Below, in pieces: positions 14,614 through 22,712 of a DNA stretch of 64,000 nucleotides. A program made the translations under genes and the position numbers. Source of the stretch: Micromonosporaceae bacterium KJ-029 (GTDB taxonomy: Bacteria > Actinomycetota > Actinomycetes > Mycobacteriales > Micromonosporaceae). The stretch is taken from NCBI GenBank assembly GCA_005402585.1, contig BIFP01000052.1:1-64000 (forward strand), in the 5' to 3' direction. Every line of letters starts with the position of its first letter. The first letter of the stretch is position 1. Under the pieces are notes generated by a model. That model had not been told where the DNA came from. It saw nothing but the letters and a program-made list of their open reading frames with translations, and made no database searches.

Positions 14614-17600
14614 GTGGTCATGCGTAGCAGCAGCCCCCTGCCGAGGATGAGCCGACGCGGACGCGTCACGATCGGAGTCCTGATCGGGGTGTTCATACTG
14701 TTCACCCTGCTCGGCTGGGGGGTGCAGGCCTGGACAGACTGGCTCTGGTTCTCCGAGGTCGACTACACCGCGGTCTTCCGCGGGGTGATCGTCACCCGAC
14801 TGCTGCTCTTCCTGGGCGCCAGCCTGGCGATGGCGGCGATCGTCGGGGGCAACCTCTGGCTCGCGCAACGGTTGCGCCCCCGACACCGGCCGCACTCGCC
14901 GGAACAGGCCACCCTGGAGCGCTACCGGATGCTGCTCGGCCCCCGGCTCGGGCTGTGGATCACGGCCGCTGCCGTGATCGTCGGGCTCTTCGCCGGGCTG
15001 TCGGCGCAGAGCCGCTGGAACCAGTGGCTCCTTTTCCTGAACGGCGGTGAGTTCGGTGTCGCCGACCCGGAGTTCGGCGTCGACGTCGGCTTCTACGTCT
15101 TCCAGCTGCCGTTCTGGCGGTTCCTGCTCGGGCTCGGCTTCACCGCGGTGGTGCTGGCGCTGATCGGCTCGCTGGCCGTGCACTACCTCTTCGGCGGGGT
15201 GCGCCTGCAGGGCGTGGGTGACCGGATGAGCAACGCGGCCCGGGCCCACCTGAGCACGCTGGTCGCGGTCTTCGTCCTGCTCAAGGCGGTCGCGTACGTG
15301 CTCGACCGGCGGTCGATGCTGCTGGAGTACAACGACGGCGTGGGCGTCTACGGCGCCGGTTACGCCGACATCAACGCGCTGCTGCCGGCCAAGGAGATCC
15401 TCGCCTACATCTCCGTGGTGGTGGCGATCGCGATCATCGTGTTCTCCAACGCCTGGATGCGGAACCTGGTCTGGCCGGGCATCTCCCTGGCGCTGCTCGG
15501 CGTCTCCGCGGTGGCGATCGGCGGGATCTACCCCTGGGCGGTGCAGACCTTCGAGGTCAAGCCCAGCGCCCGGGACAAGGAGGCGCCGTACATCCAGCGC
15601 AGCATCGACGCCACCCGCGCGTCGTACGGGCTGGACGTTGCCCAGCACTCGGCGTACGCGGCCAGCAACCTCACCCCGCAGGAGAGCCTGGCCACCGACA
15701 CCTCGGTGGTGCCGAACGCCCGGCTGCTCGACCCGCAGCTGGTCAGCGAGACCTACACCCAGCTCCAGCAGGTCCGTGGCTTCTACGACTTCGGCCCCAA
15801 GCTCGACATCGACCGGTACACGGTCAACGGCAAGACCCAGGACTACGTGGTCGGCGTACGCGAGATCAACTACCGCGAGCTGACCGCCCAGCAGAGCAAC
15901 TGGATCAACCGGCACACCGTCTACACCCACGGGTACGGGGTGGTGGCCGCCCCCGCCAACCAGGTGGTCTGCGGTGGCCAGCCGTACTTCGTCTCCGGCT
16001 TTCTCGGCGAGCGGGCGCAGGAGTCCTGCTCCTCGCCCACCGACCAGATCCCGGCGAGCCAGCCCCGGATCTACTACGGCGAGCGGATGCAGGACGGCGA
16101 CTACGCCATCGTCGGCAAGCCCAACCCGGACGCCAACCCGGCGGAGTTCGACCGGCCCGCCGGCGAGAGCGGCGAGGGACGCGAGTCGTACTACACCTAC
16201 AGCGGTGAGGGCGGCGTCGACATCGGGTCGTTCACCCGGCGGCTGCTCTACTCGATCAAGGAGCAGGAGCCGAACTTCCTGCTCTCCGAGGCGGTCAACG
16301 AGAACTCCAAGCTGCTGTACGTGCGTAACGCGCGGGACCGGGTGGAGAAGGTCGCACCGTTCCTCACCCTGGACGGCGACCCGTACCCGGCGGTGGTGGA
16401 CGGGCGGGTGAAGTGGATCGTGGACGGCTACACCACCGCCGCCACCTACCCGTACGCCGAGCGGGTCAATCTTCAGCAGGAGACCACCGACGAGCTGACC
16501 GGCCGGGGCACCATCCAGCTGGCCCGGGAGAACGTCAACTACATCCGCAACTCGGTCAAGGCGACCGTCGACGCGTACGACGGCACGGTCACCCTCTACG
16601 AGTTCGACGAGAACGACCCGGTGCTCAAGGCGTGGAACAAGGCCTTCGGTGGCGACCTGATCAAGCCCCGCGCCGAGATCCCGCCGTCGCTGGCCGACCA
16701 CTTCCGGTACCCGGCCGACCTGTTCAAGGTGCAGCGCAACCTGCTGACCCGGTTCCACGTCACCAGCCCCGGCGACTTCTACTCCGGTCAGGACTTCTGG
16801 CAGGTGCCGAACGTGCCGGACGCGCCGGACAGCGGGGTCAAGCAGCCGCCGTACTACCTCTACACCCAGTTCCCCGGGCAGGAGGCGCCGCGCTTCCAGC
16901 TGACCAGCGCGGTCACCCCGAACGGCCGGCAGAACCTGGCCGCGCTCATCTCCGCGTCGTACCAGGACGGGAAGCCGACGTTGCAGGTGCTGGAGTTGCC
17001 TGACCAGACCCGGGTCTCCGGCCCGGTGCAGGTGCACCAGCAGATGACCAACAACGCCAACATCCGGCAGCAGTTGAACCTGCTCTCCTCGAACCAGGCC
17101 CAGGTGCAGTACGGCAACCTGCTCTCGCTGCCCTTCGGCAACGGGATGCTCTACGTGGAGCCGGTCTACGTCAAGAGCAACCAGCAGGACGCGTACCCGC
17201 TGCTGCAGAAGGTGCTGCTCTCCTACGGTGACGGCGGTTCCTTCGTGGTGCTGGCCGACAATCCGGCCGACGGCATCAAGCAGCTCGTCGAGCAGGGCAA
17301 GCGGTGGGCGGCCGGCAACCCGCCGCCCACCGACGGCGAGAACCCGCCCTCTGACGGGGGAGAACCCTCGGCCACTCCGTCGCCCACGCCGACGCCCACC
17401 GAGGCACCGCCGCTCACCGGCGAGCTGGGGGCGGCCGCCGACCAGGTGCGGACGGCGATCACCGAGGTACGGGCCGCGCAGGCGTCCGGCGACTTCGAGC
17501 GGTACGGCCGGGCGCTCAAGGCGCTGGACGACGCGCTGACCGCGTTCCAGCAGGCCCAGCAGGTGGCCGGTGGTAACAACGCGCCGAGTACCCCGACGCC

Positions 17601-17616
17601 GACCGGTAGCCCGTAA
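14614..17616 (+). CDS. UPF0182 family large membrane protein
   Basis: A protein of about 1000 residues. The first third has about seven membrane segments; the rest is a large extracytoplasmic domain, and a Pro/Thr-rich linker (about 905-935) leads to a short helical tail. The segment WTDWLWFSEVDYTAVF near the start is typical of UPF0182 (M. tuberculosis Rv3193c). I choose GTG at 14614 because GGAG lies 6 bases before it; ATG at 14620 is the alternative, and the ORF extends unsupported to 14536. Function unknown; it follows the PDZ/Lon-type protease in the same direction. Confidence 0.9.
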   Translation: MVMRSSSPLPRMSRRGRVTIGVLIGVFILFTLLGWGVQAWTDWLWFSEVDYTAVFRGVIVTRLLLFLGASLAMAAIVGGNLWLAQRLRPRHRPHSPEQATLERYRMLLGPRLGLWITAAAVIVGLFAGLSAQSRWNQWLLFLNGGEFGVADPEFGVDVGFYVFQLPFWRFLLGLGFTAVVLALIGSLAVHYLFGGVRLQGVGDRMSNAARAHLSTLVAVFVLLKAVAYVLDRRSMLLEYNDGVGVYGAGYADINALLPAKEILAYISVVVAIAIIVFSNAWMRNLVWPGISLALLGVSAVAIGGIYPWAVQTFEVKPSARDKEAPYIQRSIDATRASYGLDVAQHSAYAASNLTPQESLATDTSVVPNARLLDPQLVSETYTQLQQVRGFYDFGPKLDIDRYTVNGKTQDYVVGVREINYRELTAQQSNWINRHTVYTHGYGVVAAPANQVVCGGQPYFVSGFLGERAQESCSSPTDQIPASQPRIYYGERMQDGDYAIVGKPNPDANPAEFDRPAGESGEGRESYYTYSGEGGVDIGSFTRRLLYSIKEQEPNFLLSEAVNENSKLLYVRNARDRVEKVAPFLTLDGDPYPAVVDGRVKWIVDGYTTAATYPYAERVNLQQETTDELTGRGTIQLARENVNYIRNSVKATVDAYDGTVTLYEFDENDPVLKAWNKAFGGDLIKPRAEIPPSLADHFRYPADLFKVQRNLLTRFHVTSPGDFYSGQDFWQVPNVPDAPDSGVKQPPYYLYTQFPGQEAPRFQLTSAVTPNGRQNLAALISASYQDGKPTLQVLELPDQTRVSGPVQVHQQMTNNANIRQQLNLLSSNQAQVQYGNLLSLPFGNGMLYVEPVYVKSNQQDAYPLLQKVLLSYGDGGSFVVLADNPADGIKQLVEQGKRWAAGNPPPTDGENPPSDGGEPSATPSPTPTPTEAPPLTGELGAAADQVRTAITEVRAAQASGDFERYGRALKALDDALTAFQQAQQVAGGNNAPSTPTPTGSP

Positions 17617-17639
17617 CCGGCCGGCTGATGATTGACCGG

Positions 17640-17684
17640 CAGGGCCCGCGGCCCGGCGATCCCCGATCGCCGCCGCGGGCCCTG
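17640..17684 (+). terminator. Terminator of the UPF0182 gene
   Basis: A long stem: CAGGGCCCGCGGC (17640-17652) with its complement at 17672-17684, and inner GGCGATC/GATCGCC around a CCC loop. It starts 23 bases after the stop codon. Confidence 0.75.
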
Positions 17685-17775
17685 CTGGTTGTGTGGCTGC
17701 GGATGGCGCGGCGCGGGGCCGTTCCGTGGTCGTTTTGCGGTGGCCGGGGGTGGTGCGCTACGGTGGATCTACCGA

Positions 17776-17849
17776 CGCGGGGTGGAGCAGCTCGGTAGCT
17801 CGCTGGGCTCATAACCCAGAGGTCGCAGGTTCAAATCCTGTCCCCGCTA
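17776..17849 (+). tRNA. tRNA-fMet (CAT), copy 1
   Basis: A 74-base cloverleaf with anticodon CAT at 17810-17812. Initiator marks are visible: a mismatched first acceptor pair (C1 opposite T72) and three consecutive G-C pairs in the anticodon stem (GGG with CCC). The T-arm reads GGTTCAAATCC. The 3' CCA is not encoded. A 14-bp terminator stem follows directly. Confidence 0.96.
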
Positions 17850-17856
17850 CTGCGAA

Positions 17857-17888
17857 ACAGAGGCCCCGGATCTTTCCGGGGCCTCTGT
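17857..17888 (+). terminator. Terminator of tRNA-fMet copy 1
   Basis: A perfect 14-bp stem (17857-17870 with 17875-17888), loop TCTT, directly after the tRNA and followed by a short T-rich stretch. Confidence 0.85.
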
Positions 17889-18028
17889 CGTTTCCCGGCC
17901 CCGGTTGCCGGCGCCGGGGCTGGGGTCGGGGTGGTCGGGCCGTTTGCGCCGAGAATCGTCGGGTGGGGCGTTGGGGGTGGGGGGGCGCGAAGAGGGCGGG
18001 AACGGATGGGGTAGGCTGGTTCTACCGA

Positions 18029-18102
18029 CGCGGGGTGGAGCAGCTCGGTAGCTCGCTGGGCTCATAACCCAGAGGTCGCAGGTTCAAATCCTGTCCCCGC
18101 TA
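18029..18102 (+). tRNA. tRNA-fMet (CAT), copy 2
   Basis: Identical over all 74 bases to the copy at 17776, with anticodon CAT at 18063-18065 and the same initiator marks. The TCTACCGA before it and the terminator after it are also shared, so a unit of about 120 bases was duplicated in tandem 253 bases apart. Confidence 0.96.
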
Positions 18103-18107
18103 CTACG

Positions 18108-18143
18108 GAACAGAGGTCCCGGATCTTTCCGGGGCCTCTGTTC
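18108..18143 (+). terminator. Terminator of tRNA-fMet copy 2
   Basis: A 16-bp stem (18108-18123 with 18128-18143) with one G-T wobble, same loop TCTT as copy 1, and a TTCGTTT tail. Confidence 0.85.
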
Positions 18144-18230
18144 GTTTCCAGGCGAGCCGAGCTGACTGGCCGACGTCGACACGAACTCCGTTCGCCGGCT
18201 GCGGTTGCGTGCCTCGGCGAGGATGGGGCC

Positions 18231-18485
18231 ATGTCTTCCTTCGGCAAGTGGTGGGGGCGGCTCGGCACGCTCCTGGGTGCGGTCGTGCTGTCGGTGTTCG
18301 TCCCGGTCGCGGCGTGGGCCTCGACCGGCACCGGGGAACTGGTCGTCGAGGCGGCCCGGCGGCGCGGGCGTGGCTTCGGGTTCTTCGGTTTCCTGAGCCT
18401 GCTCTGCTGCCTGGCGGTGGTGGCGGTGATCGTCCTGCTGGTCCTCCGGCTCACCCGCGGTCGTCGCGGCGGACCCCCGCGCTGA
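18231..18485 (+). CDS. Small membrane protein, unknown
   Basis: An 84-residue protein with two hydrophobic segments (about residues 9-30 and 50-72) separated by a basic loop containing RRRGRG, and a basic tail. The first segment could be a signal anchor. GAGGATGGGG precedes the ATG closely. Codon use has strong third-position GC bias. It lies alone between tRNA-fMet and purC. No family recognised. Confidence 0.65.
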   Translation: MSSFGKWWGRLGTLLGAVVLSVFVPVAAWASTGTGELVVEAARRRGRGFGFFGFLSLLCCLAVVAVIVLLVLRLTRGRRGGPPR

Positions 18486-18645
18486 CCGACCGGCCACCGC
18501 GCCGACCCCTGAACCACCGCGCTGACCTGCTGGTCACGCCGTTGGGTGGGATGGTTGCCAGGCCCGGTTCCGGCGCCGTGCCGGCCCCCGTCGGGCGTCA
18601 GGTCCGGCAACGGGGGTACGCCGGCAGCGTGGTCTACTTGTGCCC

Positions 18646-19479
18646 GTGGAACTTCTGCACTCAGGCAAGGTGAGGGACGTCTACGTCGACGGCGACGATC
18701 TGATCCTGGTCGCCTCGGACCGCATCTCCGTCTACGACGTGGTGCTGCCGACCCCGATCCCGGACAAGGGCAAGCTGCTCACCGCGCTGTCGCTGTGGTG
18801 GTTCGAGCAACTGGCCGACCTGGTGCCCAACCACGTCATCTCGGCCACCGACGTGCCGGCCGAGTTCGCCGGCCGGGCGATCCGTTGCCGCCGGCTGGAG
18901 ATGCTTCCGGTGGAGTGCGTCGCCCGGGGCTACCTCACCGGCGGCGGCCTGAATGAGTACGAGCGCACCGGCGCGGTTTCCGGCGTCAAACTGCCGCGGG
19001 GCCTGGTCGAGGCGTCCATCCTGCCCGAGCCGATCTTCACTCCCTCGACCAAGGCGCCGATGGGGGAGCACGACGAGCCGATGACCTTCGCGGAGGTGGT
19101 CGACAAGGTCGGCGTGGACACCGCCGACCGGCTGCGGCAGCTGACCATCGACGTGTACTGCCGGGGCACCGAACTGGCCGCCGAGCGGGGCATCCTGGTC
19201 GCCGACACCAAGATCGAGCTGGGCTGGGCGCCGGACGGCACCCTGGTCCTCGGCGACGAACTGCTCACCCCGGACTCGTCCCGGTTCTGGCCGGCCGAGT
19301 CCTACCAGCCGGGTCGCCCGCAGTTCTCCTACGACAAGCAGTACGTGCGGGACTGGGCAGCCGCGAGCGGCTGGGACAAGCGGAGCCCGGCGCCCGAGGT
19401 GCCGGCCGAGGTGGTCGAGGCCACCCGGGCCCGCTACGTGGACGTCTACGAGAAGCTCACCGGCAACCGCTGGGAGTGA
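18646..19479 (+). CDS. purC: SAICAR synthetase
   Basis: Phosphoribosylaminoimidazole-succinocarboxamide synthase, the step of de novo purine synthesis joining CAIR and aspartate with ATP. Motifs: SGKVRDVY near the start, ASDRISVYDVV, IPDKGKLLT, VARGYLTG, the ATP-site TKIELGW and SSRFWPAESY. Length (about 277 residues) is typical. Two GTG starts are possible, 18640 and 18646; alignment to remembered relatives beginning MELLHSGKVRD favours the second, and there is no clear ribosome-binding site. It converges with an anti-sigma-like kinase gene three bases beyond its stop, with no room for a terminator. Confidence 0.95.
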   Translation: MELLHSGKVRDVYVDGDDLILVASDRISVYDVVLPTPIPDKGKLLTALSLWWFEQLADLVPNHVISATDVPAEFAGRAIRCRRLEMLPVECVARGYLTGGGLNEYERTGAVSGVKLPRGLVEASILPEPIFTPSTKAPMGEHDEPMTFAEVVDKVGVDTADRLRQLTIDVYCRGTELAAERGILVADTKIELGWAPDGTLVLGDELLTPDSSRFWPAESYQPGRPQFSYDKQYVRDWAAASGWDKRSPAPEVPAEVVEATRARYVDVYEKLTGNRWE

Positions 19480-19482
19480 CCT

Positions 19483-19953
19483 TCACTCGCCGCGGTGGCG
19501 ACCGATGTGCTGCTCGGTTGAGACGGTCGCGGTGGTGATGCGTACCGTGGTGCCGGCCGGGCCGGTGTCGACGTCCATCGCGTCGGTCAGCTCGCGGGCC
19601 AGCCAGAGGCCCCACCCACCGGCCGTGTCCGGCGCCGGGCGGCTGCGGTCGTCGAGGCGTTGAACGCTGATGCCCTGACCGTGGTCGGAGACCTCGCACA
19701 GCACCAGTCCGGGCTCCTCCCACAGCCGCAGCCAGCCCCGGCCCCCGCCGTGCCGCACCGCGTTGGTGATCAGCTCGTTGACGGCGAGCACGAAGTCGTC
19801 CAGGCGCTCGTTCCGCAGCCCGGCGGCACGCGCGCAGGAGGTGACCGAGTGGCGAAGCTCGGTCACCTGGGCCTGGTCGAAGGCGTCGGCGATCAGGAGG
19901 GCATGTTCGATGGGCACCACCGTACGCGGTGTGCGGGGTTCTCCGTTCGTCAT
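19483..19953 (-). CDS. RsbW-like HATPase anti-sigma factor kinase
   Basis: A 156-residue GHKL-fold protein with the N-box NELITNAVRHGG, the G1-box DHGQG and the G2-like GGWGLWLA. There is no phosphoacceptor or sensor domain, so it is of the RsbW/SpoIIAB type that binds sigma or anti-anti-sigma partners. Neither partner is next to it. The neighbouring MacRS-like system is divergent from it. Streptomyces and relatives carry dozens of such orphans, so a specific partner cannot be named. Confidence 0.88.
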   Translation of the reverse strand: MTNGEPRTPRTVVPIEHALLIADAFDQAQVTELRHSVTSCARAAGLRNERLDDFVLAVNELITNAVRHGGGRGWLRLWEEPGLVLCEVSDHGQGISVQRLDDRSRPAPDTAGGWGLWLARELTDAMDVDTGPAGTTVRITTATVSTEQHIGRHRGE

Positions 19954-20059
19954 GGCCCCGTCCCGACAGGAGATCGCAGAGGTTTACGCGGCATTTACCA
20001 CCGTACGGCAGGGTTCACCGAACCGCATCGGGCGTAGGCTGGGCCGCGGGGCCTGTGGC

Positions 20060-21196
20060 ATGGTGACGCACGTGCCCGCGCCCGGTGGTTTCGAGGTCCC
20101 GCTCTGGCGGGCCGTCGCCGTGTTCCGGGTGGCCTCCCTGGCGTACGTCTGCGTGGTGGTGCTCCGCGACGCGGACCGGTACGCCCACCCGCTCGTCGCC
20201 GGCGCGCTGGTGCTGGTGATGGCGGCCTGGACCGCGGTCACCGCGGTCGGCTACGCCGCCCCGGCCCGGCGCGGCTGGCCGCTGCTCCTCGCCGACCTCG
20301 GGGTCGTCGTGGCGCTCCTGTTGGTCACCCCGTGGGTGATGGGACGGCCCGCGCTCGCCGCCGGCCTGCCGACCCTGACAGTGGCCTGGCTGGGCGGGCC
20401 GGTGCTGGCCTGGGCCGTCTCCGGCGGGCGGCGGCGCGGCGCGGTCGCCGCGCTGGTACTCGGAGCGACCGACCTGGCTACCCGGGGCATGGCCACCCCG
20501 AGCGCCATCAACGGCGCGATCCTGATGCTGCTCGCCGGCGTGGTGGTCGGGCACGTCGCCCGGTTGACAGTGACCGCCGGGGAACGGTTGCAGCGGGCCG
20601 TCGAACTGGAGGCCGCCACCCGGGAACGGGAGCGGTTGGCCCGCGACATCCACGACTCGGTGCTCCAGGTGCTCGCCCTGGTGCAGCGGCGTGGCGCCCG
20701 GCTCGACGGCGAGGCCGGGGAACTGGCCCGGCTGGCCGGCGAACAGGAGGCGGCGCTGCGCGCCCTGATCTCCGGGGCCGGGCCGCTGCCGGCCGGCACC
20801 GCCGACGCACCGGTGGACCTGCGCGCGCTGCTCGGGCGGTACTCCTCGGCCACCGTCTCGCTGTCCGCCCCGGCCACCCCGGTGCCGCTGCCCCCGATGA
20901 CGGCCCGCGAGCTGGCCGCCGCCGCCGGGGCGGCGCTGGACAACGTGGCCCGGCACGGTGGCGGACGGGCCTGGGTGCTGGTCGAGGACGAGGGCTCGGC
21001 GGTGACCGTGTCGATCCGGGACGAGGGCCCGGGCTTCACGCCGGAGCGGCTCGCCGAGGCCGCGGCCCAGGGGCGGCTGGGCGTGGCCCAGGCGATCCGA
21101 GGCCGGCTGGCCGACCTCGGCGGGACCGCCCGGATCAGCGCCACCCCGGGCAGCGGCACCGAGGTCGAGCTCACCGTGCCGAGGAGGGAACCGTGA
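20060..21196 (+). CDS. macS: MacS-like sensor histidine kinase
   Basis: A 378-residue membrane sensor kinase. The N-terminal half has about five hydrophobic segments (DUF5931-like). The HisKA_3 dimerisation helix, ERLARDIHDSVLQV, has the phosphoacceptor His near residue 198. The HATPase domain shows ALDNVARHGGG, DEGPGF and GRLGVAQAI. MacS in Streptomyces senses membrane stress; that name is given by architecture only. The ATG at 20060 is used; the frame is open further upstream without coding character. Its stop overlaps the response-regulator start by 4 bases (GTGA). Confidence 0.85.
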   Translation: MVTHVPAPGGFEVPLWRAVAVFRVASLAYVCVVVLRDADRYAHPLVAGALVLVMAAWTAVTAVGYAAPARRGWPLLLADLGVVVALLLVTPWVMGRPALAAGLPTLTVAWLGGPVLAWAVSGGRRRGAVAALVLGATDLATRGMATPSAINGAILMLLAGVVVGHVARLTVTAGERLQRAVELEAATRERERLARDIHDSVLQVLALVQRRGARLDGEAGELARLAGEQEAALRALISGAGPLPAGTADAPVDLRALLGRYSSATVSLSAPATPVPLPPMTARELAAAAGAALDNVARHGGGRAWVLVEDEGSAVTVSIRDEGPGFTPERLAEAAAQGRLGVAQAIRGRLADLGGTARISATPGSGTEVELTVPRREP

Positions 21197-21855
21197 GCGG
21201 CGTACGCGTGATGGTCGTCGACGACCACCCGATGTGGCGGGAAGGGGTGGCCCGCGACCTCGCCGAGGCCGGCCATCAGGTGGTGGCCAGCTGCGGAGAG
21301 GGGCGCCAGGCGATCCGGGTGGTCGCCGCGGCACGTCCCGACGTGGTGGTGCTCGACCTGCAACTGCCGGACGTCTCCGGGGTGGAGGTGATCCGTGGGC
21401 TGCTCGCGGCCCGGCCCGAGGTGCGGGTGCTGATGCTCTCCGCCAGCGGCGAACAGCAGGGCGTCCTGGACGCGGTGAAGGCGGGTGCCACCGGCTATCT
21501 GCTCAAGTCCGCCGCGCTGGCGGAGTTCCTGGACGCGGTGCGCCGTACCGCCGCCGGGGAACCGGTCTTCACGCCCGGACTGGCCGGGCTGGTCCTCGGT
21601 GAGTACCGCCGGTTGGCCGCCGTCCGGGAGCGCGCGCCGGCCGGCACCGAGGACCCGGCACCCCGGCTCACCGAACGGGAGACCGAGGTGTTGCGGCTGG
21701 TGGCCAAGGGGATGTCCTACAAACAGATCGCCGAACGGCTCGGGCTGTCGCACCGGACGGTGCAGAACCACGTGCAGAACACGCTTGGCAAGCTCCAGCT
21801 GCACAACCGGGTCGAACTGACCCGGTACGCGATCGAACGCGGGCTGGACGGCTGA
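21193..21855 (+). CDS. macR: NarL/LuxR-family response regulator, MacR-like
   Basis: A 220-residue two-component regulator. The receiver opens VMVVDDHPMWREG with the phospho-Asp at residue 55 (VVLDLQLPD) and the conserved Lys in YLLKSAA. The C-terminal LuxR-type helix-turn-helix is LTERETEVLRLVAKGMSYKQIAE with the recognition helix after LSHRTVQNH. GTG start, coupled to the kinase gene with GGAGGGAA before it. It is expected to be phosphorylated by the upstream kinase and to bind inverted repeats at its target promoters. Confidence 0.92.
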   Translation: MSGVRVMVVDDHPMWREGVARDLAEAGHQVVASCGEGRQAIRVVAAARPDVVVLDLQLPDVSGVEVIRGLLAARPEVRVLMLSASGEQQGVLDAVKAGATGYLLKSAALAEFLDAVRRTAAGEPVFTPGLAGLVLGEYRRLAAVRERAPAGTEDPAPRLTERETEVLRLVAKGMSYKQIAERLGLSHRTVQNHVQNTLGKLQLHNRVELTRYAIERGLDG

Positions 21856-21888
21856 GAGATCGTCGCCCGGGGTTTCCCGACAATCTCT
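21855..21888. terminator. Hairpin between convergent genes
   Basis: An 11-bp stem with one mismatch (AGAGATCGTCG at 21855-21865 with 21878-21888) at the end of the response-regulator gene, facing the convergent DUF5709 gene. Confidence 0.5.
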
Positions 21889-21897
21889 GAGCGGGGC

Positions 21898-22470
21898 TCA
21901 GACCGAGTGCGGCGGGCGGGTTTCGTGCACGGCGAGTTCCTCGGCGCTGGCTCCGCCGCCGGCCGCACCCGCGTCGTACGCGATCGAATCGGTCTCCTGG
22001 TCGGTGTGCGTCCCCTCGTCCGGTTCGACCAGCCGGCCCACCGTGGCGTCCGCCACGCTGCCCAGCTGGCCGTGGTCGTAGAGCGAGACCGGAGAGTGCG
22101 GGTCGGAGGTGGGGCCCGGGTCGATGATGTCGGCGTCGAGCTGCGCCTGCGCCGCCTGCTCCCGGCTGTCCGCCTCGGCCGCGATGTCCGGGTCGACCGG
22201 ACCGGCCAGCGGATCGTCGACCGCCAGCTCGAACTGTTCCCGGCTCAGCTTGTAGTCCAGCGACTCACCGTCGAGCTGCTCGTCGGCGGTGGTACCGAAC
22301 TCGTCGACGGCCACCGGCGTCCGGTCGGCGGGCAGCTGGGCCGGCGCCGGGCCGTCCGCCTCCCGTCCGGTCAGCACGTCGTCCCGGGCCGTCGAGTCGT
22401 CGTCGGCCGTGTCAGGCAGGCCGTCGGCCTCGGGATCGGACACCGGGGTCGGGTACTCGTCGTCGCGCAT
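21898..22470 (-). CDS. DUF5709 family protein
   Basis: A 190-residue, very acidic and probably mostly unstructured protein. The C-terminal block, GRLVEPDEGTHTDQETD followed by GGGASAEELAVH, is the DUF5709 signature. There is no signal peptide, membrane segment or cysteine. It lies between the MacRS-like genes and a glycosyltransferase, both on the plus strand. The family is widespread in actinomycetes with no known function; the composition suggests a binding or stress-related role, which is a guess. Confidence 0.82.
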   Translation of the reverse strand: MRDDEYPTPVSDPEADGLPDTADDDSTARDDVLTGREADGPAPAQLPADRTPVAVDEFGTTADEQLDGESLDYKLSREQFELAVDDPLAGPVDPDIAAEADSREQAAQAQLDADIIDPGPTSDPHSPVSLYDHGQLGSVADATVGRLVEPDEGTHTDQETDSIAYDAGAAGGGASAEELAVHETRPPHSV

Positions 22471-22712
22471 ACCTGACCACTACCCGCTGCCCTCCCGCCG
22501 TAACCGGCGCCACCCCGACGATCGGGCCGCGCCGGTGGTCACCACCCGGGCGGCAACGCCTCGGGTCAGGGCATCCGTCACCGGTACCCCGAGGTGCCGG
22601 GGTCATGCCGCCGGCCGTATCCCGATCTGCCAGGTTTCGGCTCCCGGGACGCCGGTTAATGGGACGCTCTGACCGGAGGAACCACCGCATCATCCGCATG
22701 GAGGTGAGACCC

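Noticed and set aside
14590..17037. Minus-strand ORF of 815 codons
   Set aside because: Antisense to the UPF0182 gene, which has clear membrane segments and family motifs; the ORF has shadow composition.
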